Shown in pieces: positions 19,831-28,914 of a stretch of DNA of 33,125 bases. The stretch covers positions 1 through 33,125 of the forward strand of contig JARFQV010000180.1 in NCBI GenBank assembly GCA_029287615.1, given 5' to 3'. The notes beneath the pieces are model-generated. The model searched no databases. It worked only from the letters and a program-made list of their open reading frames with translations, and was not told where the DNA came from. Origin of the DNA: Pseudomonadota bacterium. Lineage in GTDB: Bacteria; Pseudomonadota; Gammaproteobacteria; UBA9214. Each line of letters begins with the position of its first letter. Position 1 is the first letter of the stretch. A program made the position numbers and the translations under genes.

Positions 19831-19858
19831 ATTATATTAATCAATAATATAAATGCAA
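19831..19858 (-). promoter_or_regulatory. Predicted sigma70-type promoter for the porin operon
   Basis: On the minus strand TTGCAT - 16 nt - TATAAT (plus-strand atgcaa 19853-19858 and attata 19831-19836). Confidence 0.65.
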
Positions 19859-19870
19859 ATCATTATCATT
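19851..19870. promoter_or_regulatory. Predicted Fur box overlapping the -35 element
   Basis: aaatgcaaatcattatcatt, close to the repeated-hexamer Fur consensus (GATAATGATAATCATTATC). Confidence 0.75.
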
Positions 19871-20108
19871 AAGATGTGTGATATCAATAACTCAGCTGGA
19901 ATGTTGTCAATGCCGAAGGCAGCGATCCGGCTTTTGCCGGTCGGGTGGTGATAGTGCCGGAATCGGGCGTGAGCTGTGCGGGTCTGAACAGACCGCATGC
20001 GGGTTGGGGTTTCTGGTATTGGATTATCATAGGGTTTATAGTTTTCAATATGACATCGGTATGCCGGCACCGGCCATGGTCTGGCATCAAACGTTAGGAG
20101 AACATCAT

Positions 20109-20513
20109 ATGAGTCATGCAGCAGCAGAACAGAGCGGTGTAGCGTTCAACCCTGTCCTTGGTGATTCGGATCTGAAACTGACCCCGGCAGCCGAAGCAAA
20201 AATGGGCGAGCTGTTTCATTCGGTGGATGAGGATCTCGAGGCAATCCGGGTCTTCGTATCCGGAGGTGGCTGTGGTGGCATGAGCTACGGGATGACGTTT
20301 ACCGATACCCGTAATGAATACGATTGTGTCCTGAAGCTGGAAGGTTTCGACATGTACGTCGATTCGGTGGCGCTCAATTTTCTGCGCGGAGTCGAGATCG
20401 ACTACGTTGAAAGACCGACAGGTGCCAGCTTTGTGTTCAATAATGTCTTCGCCGCGACCGGGGGGTCAGGTACCTGCGGTGCATGTGGTGCGGCCGGCGG
20501 AGGTTGTGCCTGA
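20109..20513 (+). CDS. HesB/IscA-family (A-type carrier-like) protein with Cys-rich C-terminus
   Basis: VFVSGGGCGGMSYGMTFTD...YVDSVALNFLRGVEIDYVERPTGASFVFNN...GTCGACGAAGGGCA. ATG at 20109 after aggagaacatcat. Confidence 0.88.
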   Translation: MSHAAAEQSGVAFNPVLGDSDLKLTPAAEAKMGELFHSVDEDLEAIRVFVSGGGCGGMSYGMTFTDTRNEYDCVLKLEGFDMYVDSVALNFLRGVEIDYVERPTGASFVFNNVFAATGGSGTCGACGAAGGGCA

Positions 20514-21780
20514 CAAGTCATATTCAGGCCTGCCACCTGCGCGCATTCTGCTGATTGCGCCCCGTAACAGCTACCGTACCTCCACCTACATAGAGGCCGC
20601 CCGATCAATGGGGCTGGAGATCATGGTGGCCTCCGAGGGCGAGCATTCCCTGGTTAGCGAGATCGCAGGTGGATTGCACGTCGATCTCGACGATCCCGCC
20701 GCTGTGGACGAACTGCTCGCGGCCAGCCGGAGAAAGCCTTTCCATGGCGTGATCGCAACGGATGACGCTAGCGTTGAACTCGGTAGCCGTATCGCCGGGG
20801 CATTGGCATTGCCACACAATACGCCCCAGGCGGCGATCCTGACCAGGCGCAAGGATCTGTCTCGTGAACGGCTTCATGCCGCCGGTCTGCCGGTACCCGG
20901 TTATCGTCTCGTGGATCTGGAGCGTCCCCTGTCAATGCAGCTCGAGGGTGTGCGGTTCCCTGTGGTCGTCAAACCGATTGCCTTGTCCGCCAGTCGCGGA
21001 GTGATCAGGGCCGATCATAATGCCGAACTGCTTTCCGCCTGCGGGCGTGTCGAGACACTTTTGGCCGCAGAGTCGCCAGCTGATCCCACAGAGCGAAATC
21101 GGATACTGGTGGAAGAATTCGTGCCGGGTCCCGAGGTTGCCCTGGAAGGCTTGCTCAGGGGAGGACGACTGGATGTGCTGGCGATCTTCGACAAGCCCGA
21201 TCCCATGGAGGGGCCTTTCTTCGAGGAAACCTACTACATTACCCCGTCACGGCATCCCGCGCGCCGGATCGGCAAGCTTGTCGAACGGGTAGCGCAGGCC
21301 TGCTCGGCACTGGGCCTGCGGGAAGGACCGGTACATGCAGAGGCAAGGATCTGCCGTGGTGATGCATGGATCATGGAGGTGGCGTCACGTACCATCGGCG
21401 GATACTGCGGGCGCCTGCTTCGCTTCGGAACGGGACATCGGCTGGAGGAACTGATCATCTCCCACTCCATCGGCCGGCCACTGGAAATCCGGCCGGATCA
21501 GGGGGCGGCCGGTGTGTTGATGTTGCCGATACCGCAGGCCGGTATTCTCAGGCGTGTGGAAGGGGTCATGGCCGCCCGGCGGGTACCGTTTATTGACTCG
21601 CTCGAGATTAGTGTTCGTGAGGGTTATGAACTGGTTCCATTGCCGGAGGGCGCGAGTTACCTGGGATTTGTATTCGCCCGTGCTCCGAATCCGGAACAGG
21701 CCGAAGCAGCCCTGCGGGAAGCGCATGCAAAACTCCGTATTGTGGTTGCGCCGCTGTTCAGAATGGCGGACGGGCGCTGA
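20506..21780 (+). CDS. ATP-grasp domain protein (amino-acid ligase / carboxylase-like)
   Basis: RILLIAPRNSYRTSTYIEAARSMGLEIMVASEGEHS...FPVVVKPIALSASRGVIRAD...ILVEEFVPGPEVALEGLL...VHAEARICRGDAWIMEVASRTIGG. GTG start with aggaggt-like SD; 8-nt overlap with the HesB gene. Confidence 0.87.
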   Translation: MPDKSYSGLPPARILLIAPRNSYRTSTYIEAARSMGLEIMVASEGEHSLVSEIAGGLHVDLDDPAAVDELLAASRRKPFHGVIATDDASVELGSRIAGALALPHNTPQAAILTRRKDLSRERLHAAGLPVPGYRLVDLERPLSMQLEGVRFPVVVKPIALSASRGVIRADHNAELLSACGRVETLLAAESPADPTERNRILVEEFVPGPEVALEGLLRGGRLDVLAIFDKPDPMEGPFFEETYYITPSRHPARRIGKLVERVAQACSALGLREGPVHAEARICRGDAWIMEVASRTIGGYCGRLLRFGTGHRLEELIISHSIGRPLEIRPDQGAAGVLMLPIPQAGILRRVEGVMAARRVPFIDSLEISVREGYELVPLPEGASYLGFVFARAPNPEQAEAALREAHAKLRIVVAPLFRMADGR

Positions 21781-21803
21781 GACGGATACTGGTTGATACG
21801 GAT

Positions 21804-22088
21804 TTATTTTTTGGCGCCCGGCGCCTGGAAGCCCTGGGGCAGACTACCCATATCTCCTTCCTGGAACAGGAAACCCAGCATGTGTTTCTCGATGATCTCC
21901 AGACTTTCCCGGTCGGCGGTGCTCAGTCCGTTCTCGTTAACGATCATGGTGAGCCGCTCCAGCCACTTGTTCCACCCTTCCCGGGAGACATTTTCATAGA
22001 TCCGAATGCCCAATGCTCCCGGATGGGGAGGGGCGTCCAGACCTTCAGCTTCCTGTTTCAATACAACACAGTTGACGATGCGAGTCAT
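21804..22088 (-). CDS. yggX: Probable Fe(2+)-trafficking protein YggX
   Basis: MTRIVNCVVLKQEAEGLDAPPHPGALGIRIYENVSREGWNKWLERLTMIVNENGLS. Confidence 0.95.
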   Translation of the reverse strand: MTRIVNCVVLKQEAEGLDAPPHPGALGIRIYENVSREGWNKWLERLTMIVNENGLSTADRESLEIIEKHMLGFLFQEGDMGSLPQGFQAPGAKK

Positions 22089-22176
22089 TACTCGGTACCT
22101 CTTACCCTCATGCTATCCCGAACCATCCCGTGCGTGCCTGAATCCTTTCCTGCCCACGGCACTGAAGCTACACCAG

Positions 22177-22599
22177 TCAGGCCGGTTTGACAACCACCAG
22201 CATGACGATGCCTACCAGCAGGATTGATGGTATCTCGTTGAACCAGCGGTAATAAACAGGACTGTGCCGGTTTCGTTCCGCACGGAAGTCGCGCACCAGC
22301 TTTGCGCACCAGATGTGGTAGCCGACCAGCAGTGCCACCATGAACAGTTTCAGCTGCAGCCAAAGCGTGTGCCGGTATGCAGCCCAGGCGTAATCCAGCA
22401 ATAGCCAGATCCCGAAAATGGCAGTCAGGATCGCGCCGATGCTCATAATGATGAACAGCTTGCGCTCCATGACCACGAAGCGGGCCTTTCCAGGCTCATC
22501 ACCGCAGTCGGCGTGGTACACGAACAGACGCGGGAGATAGAACAGTCCGGCAAACCAGGTAACCATGAAAATGGTATGAAGTGATTTTACCCAGAGCAT
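22177..22599 (-). CDS. hemJ: HemJ/CopD-like protoporphyrinogen oxidase (UPF0093)
   Basis: MLWVKSLHTIFMVTWFAGLFYLPRLFVYHAD...WLQLKLFMVALLVGYHIWC. Confidence 0.9.
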   Translation of the reverse strand: MLWVKSLHTIFMVTWFAGLFYLPRLFVYHADCGDEPGKARFVVMERKLFIIMSIGAILTAIFGIWLLLDYAWAAYRHTLWLQLKLFMVALLVGYHIWCAKLVRDFRAERNRHSPVYYRWFNEIPSILLVGIVMLVVVKPA

Positions 22600-22678
22600 A
22601 GTTCGATTTCCGCAGCAACAGGGAATGGCCGGCTAGTGTCATCCGTTCCCGTGAAGGGGCAGTCGCGGCAGTGTCTGA

Positions 22679-23194
22679 CTATCCGGTATGGCCTTCGGCG
22701 TTGAGCATACCCAGGACCTGCTGGCGCAACTTGTCCATGTTGATTCTCCCGATCCAGTGACCGGCGATGCTTCCATCCGGCGCCACCAGAAACGATGTCG
22801 GGGTGACCCTGATGTTACCAAAAGCATCGCTGGCCTTCGAGTGGATATCCAGCGCAATAGTGTAGGGGATATTCTTGCGGGCGATCAGTTCCAGTACGTG
22901 GTCCGGGCGATCGTAGTACATGGAGATACCGATGACCGCGAGGCCCCGGGGAGACAGTTCCCGGTAGAGAGCGGCAAGATCGGGCATCTCGTGGATACAG
23001 ACATGACAGGTTGTGGACCAGAAGGTGATGAGAACAGGCTGGCCGCGCAGGTCCGCCAGACTGATCTTACCCTCACTGGTGGTAAACAGGCTGATCTCCG
23101 GCGCCTGCGCCAGGCGTACCGGCATCACCAGGGTAATGGCCAGGGCGACCACGGCACCTACCGCGATCAAGGGGATCAGGATGTTTGTCCTCAT
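22679..23194 (-). CDS. TlpA/ResA-like thioredoxin-fold protein
   Basis: ISLADLRGQPVLITFWSTTCHVCIHEMPDLAALY (CHVC active site), VTPTSFLVAPDGSIAG. Confidence 0.85.
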   Translation of the reverse strand: MRTNILIPLIAVGAVVALAITLVMPVRLAQAPEISLFTTSEGKISLADLRGQPVLITFWSTTCHVCIHEMPDLAALYRELSPRGLAVIGISMYYDRPDHVLELIARKNIPYTIALDIHSKASDAFGNIRVTPTSFLVAPDGSIAGHWIGRINMDKLRQQVLGMLNAEGHTG

Positions 23195-23880
23195 TTTCCC
23201 GAATCTTTCTTTTCAGCCGGCGAGGTCGCCGGACGTTCTCTCGTCTCTGGCAGTCCGGACTGCCCACTGGTGTCTGACCGGTCGCCGGATTTTCGTGCCA
23301 GAAAGCGAAAAAGCCTGCGAATGGTGCGCCACAAGCGGGGCAGCAGCCAGATCATCAACAGGATAAAGAGAAACAGCAGCGCCAGAAACAGCCACGGATG
23401 TGCCAGGGCGGTCCACAAGCCGGCAATCACCATGACATCCTCGCCGATGGATGCCGTCCAGTTGGATACCGGTTCCGGTGAGGTGTTGATCAGCATGCGG
23501 CTGCCGGCCTTGGTGAGATGCGTTCCCGTGGCCAGCGATCCGCCGAGTATACCGGCGGCCAGCTGGGCACCGGCACCGGTCTCGCCGATTGCCCCGGCGG
23601 CGAGAATGGCACCGGCCGGGATACGAATGAAGGTTTGAATGGTGTCCCAACCGGTGTCGATGCCGGGAACCTTGTCCGCGAGGAACTCGATGACATACAT
23701 GACCCCGGCTGCGGTTATTACCATTGGATTGCCCAGAATCTGCAGTTCAGGCGGGAGTTCGATCTGTCCGGTTGTGCTCATGAATCCCAGCATGAGCAGG
23801 GTGGCGTATAGATTGATGCCGCTTGCCCAGCCGACACCCATGGTCAGGGCGATGGTCTGGATAAGGTCGATGCTGTCCAT
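23191..23880 (-). CDS. DUF4126 domain membrane protein
   Basis: TIALTMGVGWASGINLYATLLMLGFMS...ILGNPMVITAAGVMYVIEFLADKVPGIDTGWDTIQTFIRIPAGA; ATGA overlap with the TlpA-like gene. Confidence 0.85.
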   Translation of the reverse strand: MDSIDLIQTIALTMGVGWASGINLYATLLMLGFMSTTGQIELPPELQILGNPMVITAAGVMYVIEFLADKVPGIDTGWDTIQTFIRIPAGAILAAGAIGETGAGAQLAAGILGGSLATGTHLTKAGSRMLINTSPEPVSNWTASIGEDVMVIAGLWTALAHPWLFLALLFLFILLMIWLLPRLWRTIRRLFRFLARKSGDRSDTSGQSGLPETRERPATSPAEKKDSGK

Positions 23881-23964
23881 GGGATAATCAGCGGTCAGGG
23901 CATGCACGCAGCCGGCTAATGCCAGTGCAGGCCATCGGGATGGCATTGTGCTGCGTTGCGATGT

Positions 23965-25713
23965 TCAGAGTCGGTAACTGCTCTCTATATCTTCCCGTAC
24001 AAGAATACCATAGACCCGTTCGATGCCGGGCACGGTCTGGCGGACGACATACAGGGCCTCTGCCTCGGAATCATCGAGTTTTGCCAGGGCTTCCTGCAGA
24101 GAGGCCTGAAAATCGATGGGTGTCACCTGCTGCCGCTTTGCCGGGATATCCGCGAGGTCGATGCTGTCGGAGTCCGTTTCGGCATCTTGCAGGAATCTTG
24201 CCAGGTCGGCTGCCTGCATCAGGTGTCTGGCGCCGGAGGGTTCCTGAATGAGTATCCACCGGGGCTTGTCGATCAGACTTTCCCTCGCCTCGGTGATTCC
24301 CGCGATCTGTGGCAGGGTTGTAAACCTCCTCTCCATGGCGCTCGCCACCCCGATCCTGCGCAGGGCCTGCATGACCGGGTCATTCCGGTAATCGAGGCCA
24401 CGTACCCGCATCAGTTCCAGGTAAACGGATTCCTTGCCGAATACCTCCCTGCTGACCAGACCCGCGGTAATCAGGGCCAGCATCCCGGGCAGGATGATGT
24501 TCGGGTTGGCGGTCATTTCAAGCATCGCGGTTAGCGCGGCCAGTGGTGCCTGCAGGGTCGCCCCCATCATGGTGCCCATGCCGATCAGGGCATAAAAGGA
24601 AGGGGAAGCCACTTCACCCGGCATCCAGTTGGCGGCAATCAGCCCCATCGCGCCACCGGTCGCCGCGCCGATGAAAAAGGTGGGTCCGATCAGTCCTCCC
24701 GGCAGGCCGAGCCCAAGGCAGGCGGCAGTGGCACAGAGCTTGACTGTGGCAATGGTGATTAGTGAAACCAGCCCGATCTGACCGAGCAGCGCCTTGTCCA
24801 CCGTGTCGTAGCCGATACCCATGATCTCCGGAACGAATAGTCCGCACACCCCGACGATGGCACCACCCAGGGTAAGCCTTGTCCATATCGGCCAGTCCGG
24901 CAACGCCGGAGTGATCTTTTGTAACAGATGGGTGAAGAGGGCTGCCATGACCCCGAGTACCAGCCCCATCAACACCACGTAGGGAAGTTCCAGCAGGGAG
25001 CCGAGTTGCAGATTGGGTATGTAGAATACGGGGGCATGACCGAAAACGGCGCGGGTCACCGTGGTGGCGCTGACCGCAGCCAGTATGACGGGTGCGAAGC
25101 CAGCCAGTGTGTATTCCATCATCACGACCTCCATGGCAAAGATGACGCCGGCCAGCGGTGTGTTGAATGATGCGGCGATCGCCGCGGCGACACCACAGGC
25201 GACGAGGGTGCGAATGCTGTTATTCGGAAGCCGCAGCCACTTCCCCAGCTGGCTGCCACTGGTAGCTCCGAGATGTACACTGGGTCCCTCGCGACCAACG
25301 GAATGACCGCTGATGATACTGAGCGCCGCGCCGAAGAACTGGGCGACCCCGTTGCGCCAGGGCAGCCGCGCCTGGTGATAGGCCATGCGCTCCATGACAT
25401 GCACCACACCTACCTGGCGAATTTCGGTTGACAGGAAATGCCATATCAGACCGATCATCAGACCTCCGCCCGTTGGCAGCAAGAACCGGTACAGTGGAGA
25501 GAGTCCTTCGTAATTCTCCACCATATTGCCAGGAAGGATGGATGCCTGGTTGGACTCGATCAGGAGACGAAAGGCGACGATGACTGCTCCGGACAGACAG
25601 CCGGCCAGCAGTGCCAGCAGGGACAGTAGCGGCAGGGAATCCATATCGGCAAGCCGCATGCCGAGTCTGTCCAGAGCCTGATTCCAGCGCTTTTTGAGTT
25701 CTTTTGTGTTCAT
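23965..25713 (-). CDS. ClC-family chloride channel/transporter with C-terminal CBS-like region
   Basis: SGHSVGREGPSVHLGATSGSQLGKWL (GREGP), GLGLPGGLIGPTFFIGAATGGAMG. ATG at 25713 proposed. Confidence 0.92.
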   Translation of the reverse strand: MNTKELKKRWNQALDRLGMRLADMDSLPLLSLLALLAGCLSGAVIVAFRLLIESNQASILPGNMVENYEGLSPLYRFLLPTGGGLMIGLIWHFLSTEIRQVGVVHVMERMAYHQARLPWRNGVAQFFGAALSIISGHSVGREGPSVHLGATSGSQLGKWLRLPNNSIRTLVACGVAAAIAASFNTPLAGVIFAMEVVMMEYTLAGFAPVILAAVSATTVTRAVFGHAPVFYIPNLQLGSLLELPYVVLMGLVLGVMAALFTHLLQKITPALPDWPIWTRLTLGGAIVGVCGLFVPEIMGIGYDTVDKALLGQIGLVSLITIATVKLCATAACLGLGLPGGLIGPTFFIGAATGGAMGLIAANWMPGEVASPSFYALIGMGTMMGATLQAPLAALTAMLEMTANPNIILPGMLALITAGLVSREVFGKESVYLELMRVRGLDYRNDPVMQALRRIGVASAMERRFTTLPQIAGITEARESLIDKPRWILIQEPSGARHLMQAADLARFLQDAETDSDSIDLADIPAKRQQVTPIDFQASLQEALAKLDDSEAEALYVVRQTVPGIERVYGILVREDIESSYRL

Positions 25714-25946
25714 TACCTGTTTCTGCCGGTTCGGGCAAACCGGAGGCGGCGAAAATATTATCAGTGGCAATGGTAATGGTCTGCGCTATCAATTCAAAAT
25801 CCTGATTCTGTGTGCTTGCCAGGCTTCATGATCTATCATCGGCATCGCGTGAGAGGGCGGATCGTGCTGCGGGTTTTTGGCACTATCGCCGGCGGATGCT
25901 ACCTTGATAAACTCTTGCACAGTGATACAGCAATCGGGATAGCACA

Positions 25947-26978
25947 ATGATCAGGGCAGGAATTGTTGGCGGTACGGGTTATACCGGTGTGGAGTTGTTG
26001 CGCCTGCTGGCAGGGCATCCGGACACCGAATTATCGGTCATTACCTCGCGATCCGAGGCGGGAAGGCCGGTGGCCGATATGTTTCCCAATCTGCGTGGCC
26101 ACGTGGATCTGGAATTTACCCAACCGGAAGGGGGGCAGTTGGCGGGGTGTGACCTTGTATTCTTCGCTACACCCAACGGCACCGCAATGACGCTCGCGCC
26201 CGGGCTCCTGGAACAGGGGGTCAGGGTGATTGATCTTGCGGCCGATTTCCGGCTCTGCTCGGCAGCGGAATGGGAGCAATGGTATGGCATGCCGCATGCT
26301 TGTCCGGACCTGCTGGAGGAAGCCGTTTACGGTCTGCCGGAGGTGAGTCGCGATGCGATACGCGATGCGCGCCTCGTGGCCAATCCCGGTTGCTATCCTA
26401 CTGCTGTGCAGCTGGGTTTTCTGCCATTGATCGAGCGGGGACTGGTGGACGCGAGCCGGTTGATTGCAGATGCCAAGTCCGGTGTCAGTGGTGCCGGGCG
26501 TGGCGCCAGTATCGGTACCTTGCTCAGTGAGGCCAGCGAAAGCCTCAAGGCCTACGGGGTGCCGGGGCATCGCCATCAACCGGAGATCCGCCAGGGGCTT
26601 GAGGCTGCGGCGGGAAATCCGGTTGGGCTGACCTTCGTGCCGCATCTTACGCCGATGATTCGGGGTATTCACGCCACGCTCTATGCCCGGCTGAAGGACA
26701 GTGACCAGGATCTACAGGCTATTTATGAGCTGCGTTACCGGGATGAACCCTTTGTGGATGTCATGCCCGCGGGTTCGCATCCCGAAACACGTAGTGTCCG
26801 GGGCGCCAATCACTGCAGGATTGCATTACATCGCCCGCAGGGCGGTGATGAGGTCGTCGTGCTTTCGGTCATCGACAACCTGGTCAAGGGCGCGGCAGGC
26901 CAGGCGGTACAGAACATGAATATCATGTTCGGGATCGCAGAAGATGCGGGCCTGGAAGGCATCGCGTTGATACCGTGA
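25947..26978 (+). CDS. argC: N-acetyl-gamma-glutamyl-phosphate reductase
   Basis: [26 protein letters not shown]...[18 protein letters not shown]...GHRHQPEI. Confidence 0.97.
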   Translation: MIRAGIVGGTGYTGVELLRLLAGHPDTELSVITSRSEAGRPVADMFPNLRGHVDLEFTQPEGGQLAGCDLVFFATPNGTAMTLAPGLLEQGVRVIDLAADFRLCSAAEWEQWYGMPHACPDLLEEAVYGLPEVSRDAIRDARLVANPGCYPTAVQLGFLPLIERGLVDASRLIADAKSGVSGAGRGASIGTLLSEASESLKAYGVPGHRHQPEIRQGLEAAAGNPVGLTFVPHLTPMIRGIHATLYARLKDSDQDLQAIYELRYRDEPFVDVMPAGSHPETRSVRGANHCRIALHRPQGGDEVVVLSVIDNLVKGAAGQAVQNMNIMFGIAEDAGLEGIALIP

Positions 26979-27075
26979 TAGGATTTTTCGGGGTAAATGA
27001 ATCCGGTGAGGTCTGGCAAAGAGCCGCTTCTGCGGCAACCCGAAACGCTATCACGATAAACGGTGTCGGGAAATA

Positions 27076-27753
27076 ATGTCGCGTTACTGGTTGTGGCAAC
27101 TGCTGGCCGTGATGTTTATGGGGCTGGCAGGGTATGGTGCATGGAGAATCTACGATCTGGGAAAGTTGCACGGGGCCGTGGAACTGGAAGCCCTCAGGCG
27201 TGAACATGCTGATCTGCTCCGGCACGCGAACGATTTGGAAAAAAGCAAAAGGGAGTTGCGCAGGCGTTATATCATGCTGGAGCGAAGCGGTCAGATTGAC
27301 CAGCAGGCAAACCTTGAGATCCGGCAGGGGTATGGCAGCCTGCAGGAGGAGTTGCAGTCGGTTCGGGAAGAACTGGAATTTTACCGTGGTATTGTATCAC
27401 CCGGTGATGTACCTCCCGGGCTGCGTATCCACCGCTTCGAACTATCGCCACTGCAGGAAGGGGGGGGGCTGAGCTACGAACTCATATTGATCCAGGTCAA
27501 GAAAAATGATCGTCCGATCAGTGGCACCATTACTATGGCGATCAATGGCCTGCAGGATGGAAAACCCGCGAAGCTCGACCTCGCAGACGTAACGGATCCA
27601 CAAACCGGGCAACTGAAATTCAAATTTCGCTATTTTCAGAAGATCAGGGGGCAGTTACAGCTCCCGCCGGATTTCAGGCCACTTCAGGTAGAACTGGCCG
27701 TGGATCCGGTGGGGAAAAACAACCGGCAGGAGATTAACCGAACATTTGAGTGA
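27076..27753 (+). CDS. DUF6776-like membrane-anchored coiled-coil protein
   Basis: N-terminal TM (LWQLLAVMFMGLAGYGAW), coiled coil, EFYRGIVSPGDVPPGLRIHRFEL...FKFRYFQKIRGQLQLPPDFRP; lies between argC and bactofilin. Confidence 0.75.
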   Translation: MSRYWLWQLLAVMFMGLAGYGAWRIYDLGKLHGAVELEALRREHADLLRHANDLEKSKRELRRRYIMLERSGQIDQQANLEIRQGYGSLQEELQSVREELEFYRGIVSPGDVPPGLRIHRFELSPLQEGGGLSYELILIQVKKNDRPISGTITMAINGLQDGKPAKLDLADVTDPQTGQLKFKFRYFQKIRGQLQLPPDFRPLQVELAVDPVGKNNRQEINRTFE

Positions 27754-27766
27754 CGAGTCTGTAGTA

Positions 27767-28053
27767 GGGCCTGTTAACACTACGCAAATCGCCGCGTTGC
27801 CGCCTGCAATCAGGCCAGGCACCAACAGTAGGCGCTTTAGGCGAGGCGCGAGGAGAGAAGTTTAGTCATGCTAAATGAGCGACGAGTAACGCCGCATGGC
27901 CTGATTGCAGGCGCAACCCGAAGGGACGGGGCCATTTTTCCGCAATTCTGCGTTAGCACTCGCTTGTGTAGCACAACTACACGGCACTCGCGCTGCCTTG
28001 TCTTGCGAAAAAATGACCACCGTCGCGACGATTTGCGTAGTGTTAACAGGCCC
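27767..28053. mobile_element. MITE-like non-autonomous element, 287 bp, flanked by TA on both sides
   Basis: 25-bp perfect terminal inverted repeats gggcctgttaacactacgcaaatcg / cgatttgcgtagtgttaacaggccc; TA at 27765-27766 and 28054-28055; nested 17-bp inverted repeat at 27801-27817 and 27897-27913; no coding capacity. Confidence 0.85.
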
Positions 28054-28067
28054 TAAGGAGAGGTAGC

Positions 28068-28496
28068 ATGTTTGGACGCAAAAGGCACAGAAATGTGAAG
28101 GTAGACACCATCATCGGGGGCAACACGCGCCTGAAGGGCGATGTGAGCTTCAGTGGTGGCCTGCATGTCGACGGGATCATCCAGGGCGATGTGATTGCCC
28201 GGGAGGACCCCTCTGCGTTGACCCTCAGTCAATGCGGCAGGATCGAGGGTAATATACGCGTGGAACGGGTGACCCTGAACGGGACCGTCATCGGAGATGT
28301 TACGGCCACTGAATGCATCCAGTTGATGGCGCATGCCCGGGTTACCGGTAATGTGCACTACAGACTGCTGGAGATGGCAATGGGTGCGGAGGTGAACGGG
28401 ATCATACTGCATCAGGATCAGGGTGAACGGCAAGAAGACGAACAGACAGCACAACTGGCAGGGGTGCAGCCGGTTATGGCGGTGGATAATTCTTGA
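28068..28496 (+). CDS. Bactofilin (polymer-forming cytoskeletal protein)
   Basis: [35 protein letters not shown]...[40 protein letters not shown]. Confidence 0.92.
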   Translation: MFGRKRHRNVKVDTIIGGNTRLKGDVSFSGGLHVDGIIQGDVIAREDPSALTLSQCGRIEGNIRVERVTLNGTVIGDVTATECIQLMAHARVTGNVHYRLLEMAMGAEVNGIILHQDQGERQEDEQTAQLAGVQPVMAVDNS

Positions 28497-28554
28497 TGAA
28501 AATACTCAGGTACTTCATAATGTCATACAACAGTACCATGTGGAGACCGGATAC

Positions 28555-28914
28555 ATGACGCAATCAGCAACCAGCGCGCCTGACAAGGCCGCACTGACAT
28601 TTACCGACGCCGCTGCCAGCAAGGTCAAGCGGTTGATTGAAGAGGAAAACAACCCGGCGCTGATGTTGCGGGTTTTTATCTCGGGTGGCGGTTGTTCGGG
28701 TTTTCAATATGGATTTACCTTTGATGAGACCGTAAAGGAAGGCGATACCGTGGTGGAGAATGACGGGGTTACCCTGCTGGTGGATCCCATGAGCTACCAG
28801 TACCTGATCGGCGCCGAGGTGGATTTTACGGATGACCTGGAAGGGGCCCAGTTTGTGATTCGTAACCCGAACGCCACGACGACCTGCGGCTGCGGATCAT
28901 CCTTCTCAGTCTAG
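28555..28914 (+). CDS. erpA: Iron-sulfur cluster insertion protein
   Basis: [45 protein letters not shown]...[19 protein letters not shown] at 28555. Confidence 0.95.
   Translation: MTQSATSAPDKAALTFTDAAASKVKRLIEEENNPALMLRVFISGGGCSGFQYGFTFDETVKEGDTVVENDGVTLLVDPMSYQYLIGAEVDFTDDLEGAQFVIRNPNATTTCGCGSSFSV

Noticed and set aside
5900-23194. Idea that the two TlpA-like proteins (5900-6448 and 22679-23194) form a single cytochrome-maturation system with the cytochrome at 623
   Set aside because: The genes are far apart, in different operons, and no ccm genes are present; no supporting linkage.
27868-28056. 62-aa ORF inside the MITE-like element
   Set aside because: Lies entirely within the inverted-repeat structure and its translation has no protein-like features.
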